Shown here piece by piece: positions 34,687 to 44,100 of a stretch of 59,621 nucleotides of DNA; positions within the stretch are counted from its first letter, which is position 1, and each line of letters begins with the position of its first letter. Location of the stretch: the NCBI GenBank assembly GCA_938040725.1, contig CALHZX010000123.1, positions 1 through 59,621 on the forward strand. The letters are read 5' to 3'. Source of the stretch: an uncultured Actinomyces sp. GTDB taxonomy: Bacteria; Actinomycetota; Actinomycetes; Actinomycetales; Actinomycetaceae. Below the pieces are notes generated by a model. It was given only the letters and a program-made list of their open reading frames with translations. It was not told the origin of the DNA and searched no databases. A program made the position numbers and the translations under genes.

Positions 34687-35940
34687 CTAGTAGAGGGTGG
34701 TCGGATCGTAGTCGTTCGCGTAGGTGGCCACGATCAGCGGCTGCTTTGCGCCCGAGCTACGCACGCCCTGCAGGTAGGAGGCCACCTGCGCGTTCGTCTC
34801 GTTGTTGTCCCACAGCTCGGTGTACAGGTACGTGGAGGAACCGCTAACGAGCTTGTCGTTGCCCGCACCGTCGGGCAGGTTGATGCCCACCTGGCCGCCG
34901 ACGTTCTTATACGTGTCATCAACGAGGGCTGCTAGGCCGTCGGTCAGGTCAACAGGATTGCCGGAAGCATCCTTCTTGGAGGTTTGCCCGAGAGTGTCGA
35001 TGTGAGTGCCGTCGAATTTGAATTCGGTCTTCTGCGTCTTGTATTGCCCGGTGATGTAGGTGCGCCAGTCTTCGTTGTTGACGTTCATCATGAACTGGTG
35101 ACTTTTGGGCTTGTCCACGCCCTTGGGGGTCTGAACCCACCACTGTACGCCGAGTTTGCGGTCCCAGTAGGAGCCGTTCTCGTTGTGCAGTCGCCACTCG
35201 TCTTTGATTTTGTTCGTGTCGTAGTTGTCGTTGGCAGCGTACGCCATCGAGTAGGCGAGCGAGGCCGCGCCGACGTTGCCCGCAGTGGTCACGTAGCTGT
35301 TGATGGTCGCGGCAGAAGCGTAGTTGTTCTCGTACCAGAGAGGCCACTGCTCCTTGATGTCCCCGGTTGCGACGGGCTGCTCGTGGCGGTACTGCCAGTC
35401 GTAGTGCTGGAATGCGTTGAGGTGGTAGTCCTGGCTGAGCTTCGTGACGTAGTCCGACGGGGCGTTGAACAGGTAGGGCTCGTAGGTGGCGTTGCCCGCC
35501 AAGCCCTTTGGCGCGGTGGGCTTGAAGTGGGAGAGGTAGCCCATGCGCGGGAAGCGCGTCCAGCTGGTGGAGGTGTCGATGGCGGTCTCCGCGTGGGTGC
35601 CGTCCCCACCGGTAGCGGTGACGAGGTATCCCTGGCCGTCCTCGCTCGGCGTCGTGTAGGTCCACGTGGCCTTGCCATTGTCGACGGTGGCGTCGCCCGA
35701 GTCGATCTCAACGCCGAGGTGGCTGACGGAGAAGTGGACGGTTCCCCCGGTCGAGGCCTCGGCCGTGATCGTCGCCTGCTTACCCGGTTCGTGCGTGGAC
35801 TTGTCCGTGTAAGCGCGGGTGACGTGTGCCGTACCCGTGGCGGTGGCTGGTGTGGAGTTCGGCAGGGGTAGGGCCGTGGCGACGACCGCAGTGCCGAGCA
35901 CGATCGCAGCGGGGATGGTCAGGGGATGTCGTGTCTCCAT
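34687..35940 (-). CDS. Secreted GH66 dextranase/CITase-like glucanase, N-terminal part truncated by amber stop
   Basis: 417 residues. Signal peptide (METRHPLTIPAAIVLGTAVVATA), an Ig-like beta domain (about 40-125) and the GH66 barrel. The catalytic pair is visible: nucleophile Asp315 in GTHIDTLGQ and acid/base Glu375 in YLYTELWDNN. The frame stops at TAG directly after DYDPTTLY while homologous sequence goes on in phase for 519 residues, so the complete enzyme would be about 937 residues. Dextran (alpha-1,6-glucan) breakdown suits a dental-plaque organism. The barrel is incomplete without readthrough, so it is probably inactive. Confidence 0.85.
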   Translation of the reverse strand: METRHPLTIPAAIVLGTAVVATALPLPNSTPATATGTAHVTRAYTDKSTHEPGKQATITAEASTGGTVHFSVSHLGVEIDSGDATVDNGKATWTYTTPSEDGQGYLVTATGGDGTHAETAIDTSTSWTRFPRMGYLSHFKPTAPKGLAGNATYEPYLFNAPSDYVTKLSQDYHLNAFQHYDWQYRHEQPVATGDIKEQWPLWYENNYASAATINSYVTTAGNVGAASLAYSMAYAANDNYDTNKIKDEWRLHNENGSYWDRKLGVQWWVQTPKGVDKPKSHQFMMNVNNEDWRTYITGQYKTQKTEFKFDGTHIDTLGQTSKKDASGNPVDLTDGLAALVDDTYKNVGGQVGINLPDGAGNDKLVSGSSTYLYTELWDNNETNAQVASYLQGVRSSGAKQPLIVATYANDYDPTTLY

Positions 35941-36271
35941 GACGTGTGTGTCCTCGTAATCGTTGATGAGACGTCCCGGTGGGGGAGTCATGCGCCTGAA
36001 ACTGCGCCCATTCAACGGTAAAGCGATTTTTCAGTAAATTAACCGACAATATGGTCAAGCTGAACAAAAGTGTCCCGCAGTGCGGACAAGTAAATTCGTG
36101 GATTGGTTGAATTTCTGAGTATTTGCCGGGTGTTGTGCGCTTATGAGCTGCTGCTTTGATCGCTTGTCTGCGCGAGAGTCTGTCGTAATTTTCTGAAAGT
36201 GTCTAACGGGAGATCCTTGGGGGAGTATTTGAAAAGTTGGGTTTTGTGGGTCCGTTTCGCGCGCCCTGTTC

Positions 36272-36600
36272 TCATTGACGAGGCTGGGGTGTGGGTTGTG
36301 CGTTCTGCCTGGTTGCAGGGGAGCGGTAGAAGCCGCTCCCGAAGACGGAATAACGGTCGTCGGCGTCGGATTCTATGCCCGAGGTTGTGTTCGTCGGGGC
36401 CTCTATTTCTTTGGAATCGCTGGGGTTCTCACTAGCAGCCCGTTCAACGGGACTGGTGAGAGTGCGTGGCATGGCAGTCCCTCGCAAGCCCATCGCGTCG
36501 ATGATCTTGCGCAGTCCCCAGGCAAGGCCCGCAGTGAGGAAATGAAGGGGGAAACCATACGGACACGAGCACCCGATTGGAATCGTCGCTGAGCTGCCCT
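36272..36600 (-). pseudogene. Decayed partial copy of the membrane protein gene at 37121-37663
   Basis: On the minus strand HFLTAGLAWGLRKIIDAMG and TLTSPVERAASENP match YHFVAALCAWGLREFFYWLS and PSAPASPAEPDTSENP of the intact gene. Upstream, SNRVLVSVWFP matches DWGLVTAWLPY but in another frame, so a frameshift separates the two. The noncoding tail is also similar (TTGCAGGGGAGCGGT against CGGCAGGGGAGCAGT). The region 36016-36271 upstream of the GH66 start holds no recognisable gene. Confidence 0.6.
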
Positions 36601-36707
36601 GACGTCAGGTGACTACACTGAGGGCACGGGCCACGACAGAGGACGCCGCGCAATGTGGCGCAGGAAGCGGAAAGCATCGTGTTTGGCGGGAAAACGGGGG
36701 GTAACAG

Positions 36708-37025
36708 ATGGCGTCCAGTGAGGAGTATCGAGAGTATGTCCTCGAGCTGTTGTCCGGGTTAGAAGAAGTTTCGTATCGCAAGATGATGGGCGAATATGTC
36801 CTCTATTACCGGAGCAAAGTCGTGGGTGGCATATACGACGACCGCTTCCTGCTCAAGGTCACGCCCGCATCCGAACGTCTTCTGCCTGAGGCCCAGCGCG
36901 CCATCCCCTACGAGGGAGCGAAGGAGATGCTCCTCGTCGAGATAGAGGACCGCGACGCGCTGTTCGACGTAGTCTCAGCCATGTGGGAGGAGCTACCTGC
37001 GCCGAAGCAAAGGAAGAAAAAGTAG
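36708..37025 (+). CDS. TfoX N-terminal domain protein
   Basis: 105 residues. Core SYRKMMGEYVLYYRSKVVGGIYDDRFLLKVTPASE is the TfoX_N signature, with a Lys-rich tail. In gammaproteobacteria TfoX promotes competence genes; stand-alone TfoX_N proteins elsewhere are uncharacterised. A GGGGGG run lies before the ATG. Cytosolic. Confidence 0.85.
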   Translation: MASSEEYREYVLELLSGLEEVSYRKMMGEYVLYYRSKVVGGIYDDRFLLKVTPASERLLPEAQRAIPYEGAKEMLLVEIEDRDALFDVVSAMWEELPAPKQRKKK

Positions 37026-37029
37026 ACGC

Positions 37030-37061
37030 GGCCCCGGCCTCGTGACGACGAGGTCGGGGCC
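37030..37061. terminator. Terminator hairpin (dispersed family) after the TfoX-like gene
   Basis: 14-bp stem GGCCCCGGCCTCGT/ACGAGGTCGGGGCC with one wobble and loop GACG, between convergent genes. Confidence 0.8.
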
Positions 37062-37120
37062 AGTTTGCGCCTTTTGTCTAGCGGCAGGGGAGCAGTCGAA
37101 TCCGCTCCTGAGAAAACGGA

Positions 37121-37663
37121 CTACTGCTTGTCGGTGTCGGTTTCGGTGTCGGTGTCGGTGTCGGTGGCACCGGTGGTGGCCGTCGGGGCGTCTGCACCGT
37201 TGGATGCGCCCGGGTTCTCGGAAGTGTCCGGCTCGGCGGGACTGGCAGGGGCGCTGGGCGTGGCAGCGTTTCGTGGGCTCAACCAGTAGAAGAACTCGCG
37301 GAGTCCCCACGCGCACAAGGCGGCGACGAAGTGGTAGGGCAGCCACGCAGTCACAAGCCCCCAGTCAGAAGAGCCGTCAAGTGCGCCTCCCAGCAGCCAT
37401 CCCAGCCACCACAGGACTGCCACGTCGGACAACACGGCCCACACGATCGCGACAATCTTCCACGATCCGGCCTTCTCGAGGAACTTTCGGGTGATGGCTA
37501 TCAACATCTGGAAGAAGGTGAAGAAGCCCAGGAAGCCAAAGAAGTAGATGAGGGCCAGGTCCATGGCATAGGAGACCGGGAGCCCGACCAGGAAGATCAC
37601 GTGGAGCACCAGGTACCGGACAAAGAAGTTAACAATCCCGTGCGGGTCGCGCGTATCTGTCAT
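37121..37663 (-). CDS. Integral membrane protein with disordered Thr/Asp tail
   Basis: 180 residues. Four hydrophobic segments (about 13-31, 37-57, 71-91, 101-122) and an acidic C-terminal tail. The tail ends in repeated Thr-Asp pairs encoded by a 6-nt tandem repeat. TAGGAT is 6 nt before the ATG. I recognise no named family. A decayed second copy of its 3' part lies about 0.8 kb away, in the same orientation. Confidence 0.72.
   Translation of the reverse strand: MTDTRDPHGIVNFFVRYLVLHVIFLVGLPVSYAMDLALIYFFGFLGFFTFFQMLIAITRKFLEKAGSWKIVAIVWAVLSDVAVLWWLGWLLGGALDGSSDWGLVTAWLPYHFVAALCAWGLREFFYWLSPRNAATPSAPASPAEPDTSENPGASNGADAPTATTGATDTDTDTETDTDKQ
37131..37166. repeat. Hexanucleotide repeat TCGGTG x6 in the membrane protein gene
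   Basis: Six units, one varied (TCGGTT), coding Thr-Asp on the minus strand. Since the unit is 6 nt, slippage changes tail length without shifting the frame. Confidence 0.75.
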
Positions 37664-37763
37664 GCCCCCATCCTAACGGGGTCCTGAAGCTCGAGGGTCA
37701 GCGGTCCGCGCACGGTAATGCCGCGTCCCAGAACACACAACGACGCAGGACTACAGTAGAAGC

Positions 37764-38564
37764 ATGGCCAACACCGACTCCCAGCCCCTCACCCCAAGCC
37801 GCATCCTCCTCGTCATCGCGACGGGCGTCGGTGCGGGCTTCCTTTCCGGACTCTTCGGGGTGGGAGGCGGCCTCGTCATCGTGCCCGCCCTCATGGCGGT
37901 CCTGGGCATGGATCAGCGCCGCGCCTCGGCGACGTCCCTCGTAGCCATCATCGTCACTGCCGCTGTCGGCTCGGGAACCTACGCCCTGCACGGCGAGGTC
38001 TCCTGGGTCGGAGCCGCCCTCCTCGTCGTCGGTGCGCTCGCGGGCTCCCAGGTCGGCGTGTGGCTCCTGCGCCGCCTCCCCGCGCCAGCCCTTCCCTGGA
38101 TCCTCATCGGCTTCACAGTCTTCGTCATCGTCTCCCAATACCTGCACGTCCCCACACGTGAGGGAGTCGTGTCGCTGACCCCGGCCTCGTGCGCCCTCAT
38201 GATCCTGGTGGGCCTGTGCGCCGGCATCCTCTCCGGCCTGGTCGGCGTGGGCGGCGGATCCGTCATCGTGCCCGGCATGGAGCTCGCCGTCGGCGCGGGA
38301 GACCTGATCGCGCGCGGCACGTCCCTCCTCGTCATGATCCCCACCGGCATTGCCGGCACTGTCACCAACCTGCGCCACCACATGGTCGACCTGCGCATCG
38401 GCCTCATCGTGGGCGCCAGTGCCGCGGCCATCGCGCCCGTCGGACGCCTCGTGGCCACGTGGGTATCCCCGAGCGTCGGCGCGATCCTCTTCAACATCTT
38501 CCTGCTCTCCATCATCGCCTCGACGATCCTGAAGATGCGTAAGAAGGCGCGCGCCCAGGGCTAA
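37764..38564 (+). CDS. TauE/SafE family sulfite exporter-like membrane protein
   Basis: 266 residues, about eight membrane segments. The repeated motif GVGAGFLSGLFGVGGGLVIVP (N half) and GLCAGILSGLVGVGGGSVIVPG (C half) is the TauE signature. It exports sulfite, sulfoacetate or a related anion; the substrate is unknown. TACAGT lies 6 nt before the ATG with no ribosome site. Confidence 0.9.
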   Translation: MANTDSQPLTPSRILLVIATGVGAGFLSGLFGVGGGLVIVPALMAVLGMDQRRASATSLVAIIVTAAVGSGTYALHGEVSWVGAALLVVGALAGSQVGVWLLRRLPAPALPWILIGFTVFVIVSQYLHVPTREGVVSLTPASCALMILVGLCAGILSGLVGVGGGSVIVPGMELAVGAGDLIARGTSLLVMIPTGIAGTVTNLRHHMVDLRIGLIVGASAAAIAPVGRLVATWVSPSVGAILFNIFLLSIIASTILKMRKKARAQG

Positions 38565-38873
38565 ACGATTCCGTGCGGAATGGCGGCTTTTCCTGCGAGT
38601 TTGCCCAAAACGTTAAGGGTAGGCGTTTGCTTGACCAGTCGCTCCTACGATCGCCTAGAAATTTCACAGGCAATTCCCTGTGCCTTGGTCATCGTGATGG
38701 TGAGAAAACCGCATGATTCCAACGATCTGATTTCAAGATTGAAAAATCTTCGTGGGGAATTGCATGCGGAATTTGGGTGTGAGTGAGATGCGGGAGCCGC
38801 GAGTTTTGGATACTGGCGCATGCGAGCAGAACGAAGGTGCCCGGATACTCTACAGTTTTCGCACTGTGTGAGG
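38565..38873. other. AT-richer intergenic segment without a supported gene
   Basis: A clear drop in GC compared with neighbours marks the left edge of an islet. A 68-codon ORF from 38580 has no ribosome site and no recognisable features. I see no RNA gene here. Confidence 0.5.
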
Positions 38874-38916
38874 TTTTGTGATGGGAAAAAATGGGTTAGG
38901 ATCAGTGGTTAACCAC
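38874..38916 (+). promoter_or_regulatory. Promoter with perfect palindrome upstream of the WXG/calpain operon
   Basis: -35 TTTTGT (38874-38879), 17-nt spacer, -10 TAGGAT (38897-38902). The 12-nt palindrome GTGGTTAACCAC (38905-38916) covers the predicted start point near 38909, a place where a bound repressor would block transcription. Confidence 0.55.
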
Positions 38917-38933
38917 GCGTCATAGGAGATGTG

Positions 38934-39230
38934 ATGAGCAACTACGCGATGAAAGCCTCGGAACTGTGGTCAGCGTCAAGGTCATTTCTGAACGTCCGGG
39001 ATATGGTCGACGCCATGGCCCTCGATGAATGTGATGGCAGGATCGAATCAGGTAGCGACGACGTAAATGCGGCGCTAAAAGACCTCGTCGATGATTTCGA
39101 CAGCCGTCGGCTCTGGACATGTGAGCGGATTGAGGACATATCCGATGCGCTACGAGCCACCGCAAAATCGAGCGAGCGCAACGAAGATAAGCAGGTCAGT
39201 CGCTTCAAGCGCATCACCGCCCACATGTGA
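38934..39230 (+). CDS. Small helical protein, probable type VII secretion partner
   Basis: 98 residues, all-helical prediction, no signal peptide. AGGAGA is 4-5 nt before the ATG. It lies directly upstream of, and overlaps (GTGA region), a large gene with a WXG-like N terminus. Size, helicity and position match WXG100-like or Lap-type partner proteins that accompany T7SS toxins; it has no WXG motif itself. I recognise no named family. Lower GC and unusual codons compared with neighbours suggest transfer. Confidence 0.65.
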   Translation: MSNYAMKASELWSASRSFLNVRDMVDAMALDECDGRIESGSDDVNAALKDLVDDFDSRRLWTCERIEDISDALRATAKSSERNEDKQVSRFKRITAHM

Positions 39231-39244
39231 GAGGAAGGACGAAG

Positions 39245-40567
39245 ATGCTGAGTGACTTTCGGGGAAATTACCCATCGCTTCCTGGGGATATTGCTGCTCT
39301 CGAACGCTGCTGTTCAGAACTAACACAACGAACGCAAGAGCTTGTCGACAGGCAGAACGAGATGAGGTGCTCCGCAGGATCGATGCCTGGATGGTCAGGC
39401 AAGTCGCGTGATGCCTTTGATCGCAGTGTCGATCAGCAAATTGCTGAACTTATGACGTGGGAGGCTGGAGTCGATGATGCGCGCAAAGCGGTTGAAAACT
39501 ACAAGAAAGTGTTTGAAGCAGAACAAGCTGCCGTCGCGGACGTGCAGGCACGCGCAGAGGAAATATGGGCTGAATACTGTGCGTTCCCGGATGAGGAAAA
39601 GGATGATGGCCTCGATTGGCTCTTTGGGCAGCGAATTGCTTTCCTCACCTACGACTACGACAAGGCGGCAGATGCCATTCACGATCAGGGCCTGATTACC
39701 GCTGCCGAGTTACGGGCAGCGCTCTACTTCACGCCGGAGGATGTTAAGAAGACGGGGCAAAACGGCGAAAAAGTTGACTACGGTGACACTCAGCCACTGG
39801 CAGCAAGCGATATTGAAACGATTCGTGAAGCGTTGAAACATCGGCCCGATTCACTTATTGATCTGAAACAAGGCAAAATCGGCGACTGTCACTTGCTGGC
39901 TTCCCTTGAAGCCTATGATCGTACGCCGGAGGGGCGTAAATACTTGGCCAGCTTGGTCACCGAGCACGTCAACGCGGATGGTGTCGTCGATGGTTTCCTC
40001 GTGCGTTTCCCGGGATCGAATGATGGGAAACCCGTCCTCGTCACGGAGGTGTTACGACACGGAGATCAGACGAGTTTGAGAAGTCGTGATCTCGGAGCTA
40101 TTTTCGAGATGGCGTACGTGAAGTCGAATCCTGGAGGCACGCGTAGCACGTTCTTTGAGGGAGGGTCGACTGCAAGCTTTGCGAAGCGGACAATGCAGCA
40201 GATCTCTGGAGAACCATCGACGTTCAAGGCTGACTTTGGACCGTGGAAGAAGGACGCGCAACAGGCCGCGATCGATGCCGTTCGAGACGGAAAACCCGTC
40301 GTCGCAGAAACGATGCCGGACTGGACAACGCCGAGTAATGACATCTCTGTCACCGTGGATGGTGAGCAACATACGATCCAACTGTCGGGTGGGCACGTCT
40401 ACACGGTTGTGGGAGCCGATGAGAACGGGGTGACGCTCGCGAACCCATGGGGGAAGAACAACAAACCTGGTGGCGGGGAAATCGGCGCGGAGTTCACGAT
40501 GTCGTGGGAGGATTTCCACGCCCAGTTTGGCGATGTCACCGTGGGGGCAACCCCTTGGAAGAAGTGA
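39245..40567 (+). CDS. WXG-like N-terminal domain fused to a calpain-type (C2) cysteine protease
   Basis: 440 residues. Residues 1-105 form a helical hairpin with PGWSGKS (Trp50-Ser51-Gly52, the WXG turn). After a helical linker, residues 200-435 carry a calpain-type active site: Cys215 in QGKIGDCHLLASL, His384 in SGGHVYTVVG and Asn400 in LANPWG. No classical signal peptide. The start at 39245 follows GAGGAAGGA; an upstream GTG at 39227 overlaps the previous stop. The fold is that of T7SS-exported toxins with a protease warhead. No immunity gene is seen; a terminator follows. Lower GC than flanking genes. Confidence 0.8.
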   Translation: MLSDFRGNYPSLPGDIAALERCCSELTQRTQELVDRQNEMRCSAGSMPGWSGKSRDAFDRSVDQQIAELMTWEAGVDDARKAVENYKKVFEAEQAAVADVQARAEEIWAEYCAFPDEEKDDGLDWLFGQRIAFLTYDYDKAADAIHDQGLITAAELRAALYFTPEDVKKTGQNGEKVDYGDTQPLAASDIETIREALKHRPDSLIDLKQGKIGDCHLLASLEAYDRTPEGRKYLASLVTEHVNADGVVDGFLVRFPGSNDGKPVLVTEVLRHGDQTSLRSRDLGAIFEMAYVKSNPGGTRSTFFEGGSTASFAKRTMQQISGEPSTFKADFGPWKKDAQQAAIDAVRDGKPVVAETMPDWTTPSNDISVTVDGEQHTIQLSGGHVYTVVGADENGVTLANPWGKNNKPGGGEIGAEFTMSWEDFHAQFGDVTVGATPWKK

Positions 40568-40592
40568 CTGCGGCGCACCTGACAGCGTGACA

Positions 40593-40626
40593 CGGCCCCA
40601 GCCTCGTAGATACGAGGCCGGGGCCG
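40593..40626. terminator. Terminator hairpin (dispersed family) between protease gene and fumC
   Basis: 16-nt arms CGGCCCCAGCCTCGTA and TACGAGGCCGGGGCCG, one mismatch, very short loop; between convergent genes. Confidence 0.78.
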
Positions 40627-40657
40627 AAGCGTCAGCCGCACGCGCGACTGAAGCGGA

Positions 40658-42067
<1,410 letters not shown>

Positions 42068-42156
42068 AGGTGGCTCCTTCGCGTAGGGCTTACGTACCCT
42101 CCTAGGATAGCGCCGCACGCGCACTGAGGCGTGGGGCACTCGTCCTAGTCATGCTC

Positions 42157-43491
42157 CTAGTCGCGCGCGCGGGCCTCGAGATCAGCGCGGTGCAGGAGCC
42201 ACCAGGCGCACGCACACGACAGGGCGACGAGCGAGAGCGCCAGCGCGAAGGGCGACAGGGGCATCCATCCGTACAGGGCAGTGGCGCTCACGGGGGCGAT
42301 GATCCACGTGATCGCGCCGGTCGCGTTGATGACGCCGGCGATACCGCCCTGCTCGCGCGCGCTCACCGCCAGGGACGCGCCCGCCGAGTAACCGGGGGAT
42401 GCCATGCCCGAGGCGACGCCCATCGCGAACGTTGAGACAGCCAGCGCCCACAGCGACGGCGCGATCGTCAGGCAGGCGAGAGCCACGACGGCGAGCGTCA
42501 TGCCCGTGCGCAGCAGCGTGCGTGGGCTCCACCCAAGGCGCGGAACGACGATCAGCTGCATGAGCATGGCGCCAGCGGCGTTGGCCAGCAGCATGAGGGC
42601 CGTGACGGAAACGGCGGGCGCGGGTTGAAGTCCGCCGCGGTCCTGGACGAGGAAGCCCATCGTGATCTGAACGACGCCGTTCGCGAAATAGATGCCGAAC
42701 ACCGAGGCGATCCACGGGGCGATGCGTCGGTCGGTCCATCGCACGCGCGGGGGCAGTTCGGCGGTGCCCTTCGCACCGCTCGCGTTATTCTCCGCGGGTT
42801 CATTTGACGAGGCCGGGGCCGCTTCCTCTTTTTCGCTGTCCTCATCGGTCAGGAGGGGCAGGCGCCTCCTCGGGCCGGTGGAGGCTCCGTCGCGGGGCAG
42901 CCAGACGAGGGCGATACCGAGTGCGATGAGGACGAAGATCGGCGTTGCGTGCACTGGTCCGAAAATCCACCACGCACCCAGCGCCGAAGACACGAGGGAA
43001 CCGACCATGACGGACAGGTTGATCGCGCCGGAGAACGCGGACGTGCCGCGCACACGCGAGGCCTCGTCGGGGGTCACCTCTGCGACGAGAGCCTGGCCCG
43101 TCGGCGGGATCGCCGCGACGGCCGCGCCGAAGAAGGGGCCGCGTGCAGCCATGATGGCGCCCGCCGCGAGGAAAGCGCCGACGTAACCGGCTGCGCGTGC
43201 CCACACAGCCGCCGAAAAGAGCGTGCCCGCCGTGAGCGCTAAGAAAAGAGCCAGCAGGATGACGCGCCTGCGTCCCCAAGCGATCGAACGGCGCCCCCAG
43301 AACTGGCTGAGCGCCGTCACCGCGGCGGCCGCCAAGGAAACAGCCGCGCCCACGATCCACTCGGGCAGGTTCAGAGCGCGTGACAGGGGCGCGATCGACA
43401 CGTTGAGCATGTTCTGCGCCGTGTACGTAAACAGTGCGATCGCCACGAGCGCGCGCAGCGTCGGATTCGTCAGCAAAGGTGATGAGGGCAC
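42157..43491 (-). CDS. Major facilitator superfamily transporter
   Basis: 444 residues, 12 membrane segments with a charged central loop of about 40 residues (EDSEKEEAAPASSNEPAENN). Motif-A-like FWGRRSIAWGRRRVILLALFLAL lies between helices 2 and 3. The pattern suggests a drug or metabolite exporter; the substrate is unknown. GTG start; TAGGAT lies 5 nt upstream. It follows a hairpin that separates it from folA. Confidence 0.85.
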   Translation of the reverse strand: MPSSPLLTNPTLRALVAIALFTYTAQNMLNVSIAPLSRALNLPEWIVGAAVSLAAAAVTALSQFWGRRSIAWGRRRVILLALFLALTAGTLFSAAVWARAAGYVGAFLAAGAIMAARGPFFGAAVAAIPPTGQALVAEVTPDEASRVRGTSAFSGAINLSVMVGSLVSSALGAWWIFGPVHATPIFVLIALGIALVWLPRDGASTGPRRRLPLLTDEDSEKEEAAPASSNEPAENNASGAKGTAELPPRVRWTDRRIAPWIASVFGIYFANGVVQITMGFLVQDRGGLQPAPAVSVTALMLLANAAGAMLMQLIVVPRLGWSPRTLLRTGMTLAVVALACLTIAPSLWALAVSTFAMGVASGMASPGYSAGASLAVSAREQGGIAGVINATGAITWIIAPVSATALYGWMPLSPFALALSLVALSCACAWWLLHRADLEARARD

Positions 43492-43507
43492 AATGCATCC
43501 TACGACG

Positions 43508-43534
43508 AAGGCCCCGCGCGATGCGCGGGGCCTT
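43508..43534 (-). terminator. Terminator hairpin after folA
   Basis: A perfect 12-bp stem AAGGCCCCGCGC/GCGCGGGGCCTT with loop GAT. It closes the osmC-thyA-folA unit on the minus strand. Confidence 0.8.
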
Positions 43535-43566
43535 GCCGGACAGACGTCATAACGGGGGAGCGGTGC

Positions 43567-44100
43567 TCAGCGCTGCACCCAGGTGCTCACCTTCCAGCGA
43601 GCATCGCCGGAACGCTCACGCCACTCGGCGTCGCTGCGCTCCACATCCTGGCGCCACAGCGCCGGATCCAGCGGTGGCGCGTACACGAAGGTCGACCCCT
43701 CGGGAGCGCTCGCGGCCACGTCCAGCTCCAGGTCGGTCACCACGGCCTCGTCGAGGAGGGGAAGGGTCTCGGCGTACAGCTGAGCCCCGCCCGTGATCCA
43801 GATGTAGGGGGCGTCCGTACGCGCCGTTTCCTCGCGCGCGATCTGAAGCGCCTCATCGACGGAGGAGACAACGAGAGCGCCCTCGGCCTCGTACCCGGGC
43901 CTGCGGGTGATGACGATGTTCGTGCGTCCCGGCAGGGCGCGCCCGAGGGCCTCCCACGAGCGGCGGCCCATGATGATCGGGCAGCCCATCGTGGAGGCCT
44001 TGAAGTGCCGGAAATCAGCGGGAACATGCCAGGACATGGCCGTGCCAGTCCCGATGATCCCGTTGCAATCCTGGGCCCAAATCGCGGCGAGCTTCGTCAT
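43567..44100 (-). CDS. folA: Dihydrofolate reductase
   Basis: 177 residues. LAAIWAQDCNGIIGTGTAMSWHVPADFRHFK is the family start with the substrate Asp30-type position (PADF), and the NADPH motif is GRRSWEALGRALPGRTNIVITR. It regenerates tetrahydrofolate consumed by ThyA. The ATG overlaps the thyA stop (ATGA), so the two are coupled. Confidence 0.95.
   Translation of the reverse strand: MTKLAAIWAQDCNGIIGTGTAMSWHVPADFRHFKASTMGCPIIMGRRSWEALGRALPGRTNIVITRRPGYEAEGALVVSSVDEALQIAREETARTDAPYIWITGGAQLYAETLPLLDEAVVTDLELDVAASAPEGSTFVYAPPLDPALWRQDVERSDAEWRERSGDARWKVSTWVQR

Noticed and set aside
34687..34689. TAG in the GH66 frame as a pyrrolysine codon
   Set aside because: No pylTSBCD genes or PYLIS-like context are seen, and the position is a loop far from the active site.
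36199..36435. 78-codon plus-strand ORF near 36.3 kb
   Set aside because: It overlaps the decayed minus-strand gene copy, has no ribosome site and an Arg-rich out-of-frame composition.
38580..38786. 68-codon ORF between tauE and the WXG-like pair
   Set aside because: No ribosome site, mixed hydrophobic and charged composition without a family, and it lies in AT-richer intergenic DNA.
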